Shown here piece after piece: positions 6,689-8,455 of a stretch of DNA of 8,455 nucleotides. Below the pieces are notes generated by a model. It was not told the DNA's origin, searched no databases, and was given only the letters and a program-made list of their open reading frames with translations. Location of the stretch: NCBI GenBank assembly GCA_016302435.1, contig JAEDNQ010000102.1, positions 1 through 8,455 on the forward strand. The letters are read 5' to 3'. This stretch comes from Bacteroidaceae bacterium. Lineage in GTDB: Bacteria; Bacteroidota; Bacteroidia; Bacteroidales; Bacteroidaceae. Within the stretch, counting starts at the first letter, position 1; each line of letters begins with the position of its first letter. A program made the translations under genes and the position numbers.

Positions 6689-6791
6689 CGCTTTTTAATG
6701 GAAAGCTGTGATAACTTTCGCACATACCTTTCTTTTTGCTATTTATTTTCTTGATTTTAACTATTGTTTACACCGCATGGACGGTTTTTGC

Positions 6792-6905
6792 GGCAATTGG
6801 TGTCTCCGATGTCTACTGTGATGAATGGAGGTATGTCACCGATGTCAACCGTATGGTATGGAGGTATGTCACCGATGTCAACCGTATGGTATGGAGGTAT
6901 GTCAC
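6792..6905. repeat. 33-bp tandem repeat array (two full, one partial and one degenerate copy)
   Basis: Two identical 33-bp units (6825-6857, 6858-6890) begin ATGGAGGTATGTCACC and are followed by 15 bases of a third (6891-6905). An older copy lies immediately before them (6792-6824), matching the unit at 16 of 19 positions in its core (6801-6819). On the minus strand each full unit holds TGACAT twice, nine bases apart, and the degenerate copy keeps a similar GACATCGGAGACA. The array lies 100-220 bases upstream of the nadB -7 box, so it may bind a regulator. The partial third copy also supplies the TGA stop of the neighbouring hydrolase gene (6902-6904). The rest of the intergenic region (6689-6791) shows nothing else I can identify. 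Confidence 0.85.
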
Positions 6906-8404
6906 TCTGCTGTCGGATTCTTTTCTTGGAAATTGACTCGTAACCATTTACCCTCGTAGTTGGTTTTGTAGAGGAGTTGGGAGCTGTCGAAGTTGAATGT
7001 GAAGTAGTAGCCGCTCATCCAGTTGGTGAAGATAGTGCGTATCTGCAGGCGTGTGGGCTTTGTCCAGCCGTAGGAGCTGTTGGCTGTAAAGGGGGCAGTG
7101 AAGCCAGAGAAGGCTCCTTGGGTGACGCTGCGTGTGTATGGAGGGAAGGTTACGGGCACTTTGGATGTGCCCCATGACTTGTTGTTGCAGCGCAGGGTGA
7201 CGGTGCCGTTGTCTTTGGTGTGTATCTCAAGCAGTAGCTGCTGTCCGCGTCGGATTAGGCGGAAGGACTGCCAGTGGAGTGGATGGGACGGGAAGAAGTA
7301 TGTCTTGTCGTAGATGTCGCGGGTCTTGGTGGTGGCGCTGCCTCCGATGGGGGGTATGCTGTATGTGGCTTGCTTGCGCTGAAGGGCAAGTGAGGCTTTG
7401 CTTTCGGGCAGGGCTATGGAGGAGAGTGAGGGGACAAGCTGTGTGAAGAGTAAGTCGCGCTCCTTGGCTCCTACGCCTGCTGTGTAGGCGCTCTGGGTGA
7501 TGACGGCTACCATGTCTTCGTTGGGCATGACGATGATGAACTGTCCAAAGGAGCCGTCGGCGCGTGCTGTTCCAGGGTTGTCGCACTGCCACATCTGGTA
7601 GCCGTAGTTGCTCCCAGGCACTTGCAGTTTCATCATCTCGTCTACCCATTCGGCTGGTATGAGCTGGCGGCCTTTCCAGTTGCCGCGGTTGAGCAGCAGC
7701 TGGCCGAACTTGGCCATTGACTCAGCCTGGAGGTATAGTCCCCATCCGCCGCAGGTCATGTCTTCGGGGCTGCTCTCCCAGACGAGGTCTGTGATGTGGA
7801 GCGGCTGGAAGAGTCGGGGGCGGAGGTAGTCGAGAAGGCTCATGCCGGTGACGCGTGTGATGATGGCTGAAAGGAGGTAGGTGTCCATGGAGCTGTAGGA
7901 GAAGTGGGTGCCAGGGCGTGAGGTTATCTTGTTGGCGAGGCATCCTTTGATCCATTCTGTCTGTTGGTTGCGCACCTCGTCTGTGGTCTTGAAGCCTGAC
8001 TGCATGGTGAGCAGGTCGCGCAGGGTGATGGAGGCGAGGCGATCTGAGATGGTGTCGGGGAGAAGTTCGGGGTAGAAGACTGCCAGGCGGTCTGAGAGAC
8101 GGAGGCGGTTTTCGGATATGGCGATGCCGATGGCTGCAGCCGTAAAGGTCTTGGAGACGGAATAGACGGTGTGGCCGTCTTTGGGCGAGAAGGGGGATGG
8201 GTGTATCTCTCCTATGATCTTGCCATGGCGCATGAGGATGCAGCTATGGAGCTCGGTGGGTAGCGAGACGAGGGAGTCGAAGTATGCTTCTACGGCATGT
8301 GAGGGTACGCCCTGAGACTCGGGGGTGGAGCGCATGAGGTCGCCTACTTGGGCACGTATGGGCAGGGTGAGGAGGAGAAGGAGAGAAAGGAGGTAGTGTT
8401 TCAT
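6902..8404 (-). CDS. Exported beta-lactamase-family serine hydrolase (class C/S12-like) with beta-rich C-terminal domain
   Basis: A 500-residue periplasmic or surface serine hydrolase of the large class C beta-lactamase/DD-peptidase/esterase superfamily. The signal peptide ends at IRA|QVG (Ala18-Gln19). The nucleophile motif is S82-V-S-K85, followed by the typical LLTMQSG (131-137). The YxN position reads Y170-S-S172, with Ser in place of Asn. A GSFGQFIIVMP segment (284-294) stands where the third motif (KTG/HxG) would be. The catalytic domain ends near residue 330; the rest looks beta-rich and unrelated to catalysis. Close relatives are usually annotated only as serine hydrolases, and substrate cannot be told here: an esterase or peptidase is more likely than antibiotic resistance. 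Its stop codon lies in a tandem repeat. No promoter is visible in the 51 bases upstream, so it may be read with a gene beyond the right edge. Confidence 0.92.
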   Translation of the reverse strand: MKHYLLSLLLLLTLPIRAQVGDLMRSTPESQGVPSHAVEAYFDSLVSLPTELHSCILMRHGKIIGEIHPSPFSPKDGHTVYSVSKTFTAAAIGIAISENRLRLSDRLAVFYPELLPDTISDRLASITLRDLLTMQSGFKTTDEVRNQQTEWIKGCLANKITSRPGTHFSYSSMDTYLLSAIITRVTGMSLLDYLRPRLFQPLHITDLVWESSPEDMTCGGWGLYLQAESMAKFGQLLLNRGNWKGRQLIPAEWVDEMMKLQVPGSNYGYQMWQCDNPGTARADGSFGQFIIVMPNEDMVAVITQSAYTAGVGAKERDLLFTQLVPSLSSIALPESKASLALQRKQATYSIPPIGGSATTKTRDIYDKTYFFPSHPLHWQSFRLIRRGQQLLLEIHTKDNGTVTLRCNNKSWGTSKVPVTFPPYTRSVTQGAFSGFTAPFTANSSYGWTKPTRLQIRTIFTNWMSGYYFTFNFDSSQLLYKTNYEGKWLRVNFQEKNPTAE

Positions 8405-8455
8405 GAAGTGTCGATGTGATTTTTGGTGTTCTTGGGGGGAGGGGAAGGAGGGGGC
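8405..8455. other. Upstream edge of the hydrolase gene, G-rich on the plus strand
   Basis: Only 51 bases precede the hydrolase start before the window ends. They hold no TAnnTTTG box on the minus strand and no clear ribosome binding site. Bases 8434-8454 form G runs of 6, 4, 2 and 5. Only three runs reach three G, so a standard three-tetrad quadruplex is not supported, though a weaker two-tetrad form is possible. Any gene upstream is out of view. Confidence 0.3.

Noticed and set aside
6712..6719. Second promoter box TAACTTTC on the plus strand
   Set aside because: It misses the final G of TAnnTTTG, has no -33 element at the right distance, and has no gene downstream.
6766..6795. Possible intrinsic terminator for the hydrolase (CCGCA/TGCGG or ACCG/CGGT followed by T5)
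   Set aside because: The stems are only 4-5 bp, and the T run follows on the plus strand, the wrong direction for the hydrolase transcript.
6792..6905. CRISPR array
   Set aside because: The 33-bp units are directly adjacent with no unique spacers, so this is a simple tandem repeat.
6736..6936. Plus-strand open frame of 66 codons with a hydrophobic start and WRYVTDVNRMV repeats
   Set aside because: It would need a TTG start, has no good promoter, and stays open mainly because the 33-bp repeat is a multiple of three without a stop in that frame. It also overlaps the 3' end of the hydrolase gene.
8434..8454. G-quadruplex at the right edge
   Set aside because: Only three runs of three or more G are present, so the standard four-run pattern is not met; at most a weak two-tetrad structure.

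Overview
The window looks like chromosomal DNA from a member of the Bacteroidales; Prevotellaceae or Muribaculaceae would fit, but the genus is a guess. The evidence is a TAnnTTTG promoter box upstream of nadB, starts without Shine-Dalgarno sequences, three signal peptides that all end in Ala|Gln, and gene families common in this order (a ~940-residue M16 peptidase, a small two-helix PH-like protein, a serine hydrolase with a beta-rich tail). All five convincing genes lie on the minus strand, so the window is transcribed right to left.

Layout from right to left: an exported beta-lactamase-like serine hydrolase (8404-6902); a 258-base intergenic region (6901-6644) holding a 33-bp tandem repeat array and the nadB promoter box; nadB, L-aspartate oxidase (6643-5039); a periplasmic M16 zinc metallopeptidase (4974-2158); a small membrane-anchored PH-like protein (2130-1681); and dacB, a penicillin-binding protein 4 type D-Ala-D-Ala carboxypeptidase/endopeptidase (1741-395). 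The last four are separated by 64 bases, 27 bases and an overlap, with no promoter box seen in the gaps, so they probably form one operon led by nadB. That operon joins the first step of de novo NAD synthesis to envelope proteolysis and peptidoglycan trimming; the link may be simple co-transcription.

The left end (1-394) is lower in GC and holds no convincing gene, but it is unusually structured: a 12-13 bp stem-loop, two operator-like palindromes, five 10-bp tandem repeats, and a near-perfect Bacteroidetes promoter (TTTG-N20-TAACTTTG) that points right, into the 3' end of dacB on the opposite strand. A transcript from it would be antisense to dacB.

I found no CRISPR array, transposase, phage gene, tRNA or rRNA, and no evidence of an undescribed multi-gene system. 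The genes are ordinary members of known families. What deserves attention is the non-coding DNA: the orphan promoter with its neighbouring repeats and palindromes, the 33-bp array between the hydrolase and nadB, and the triple-ATG leader of nadB.
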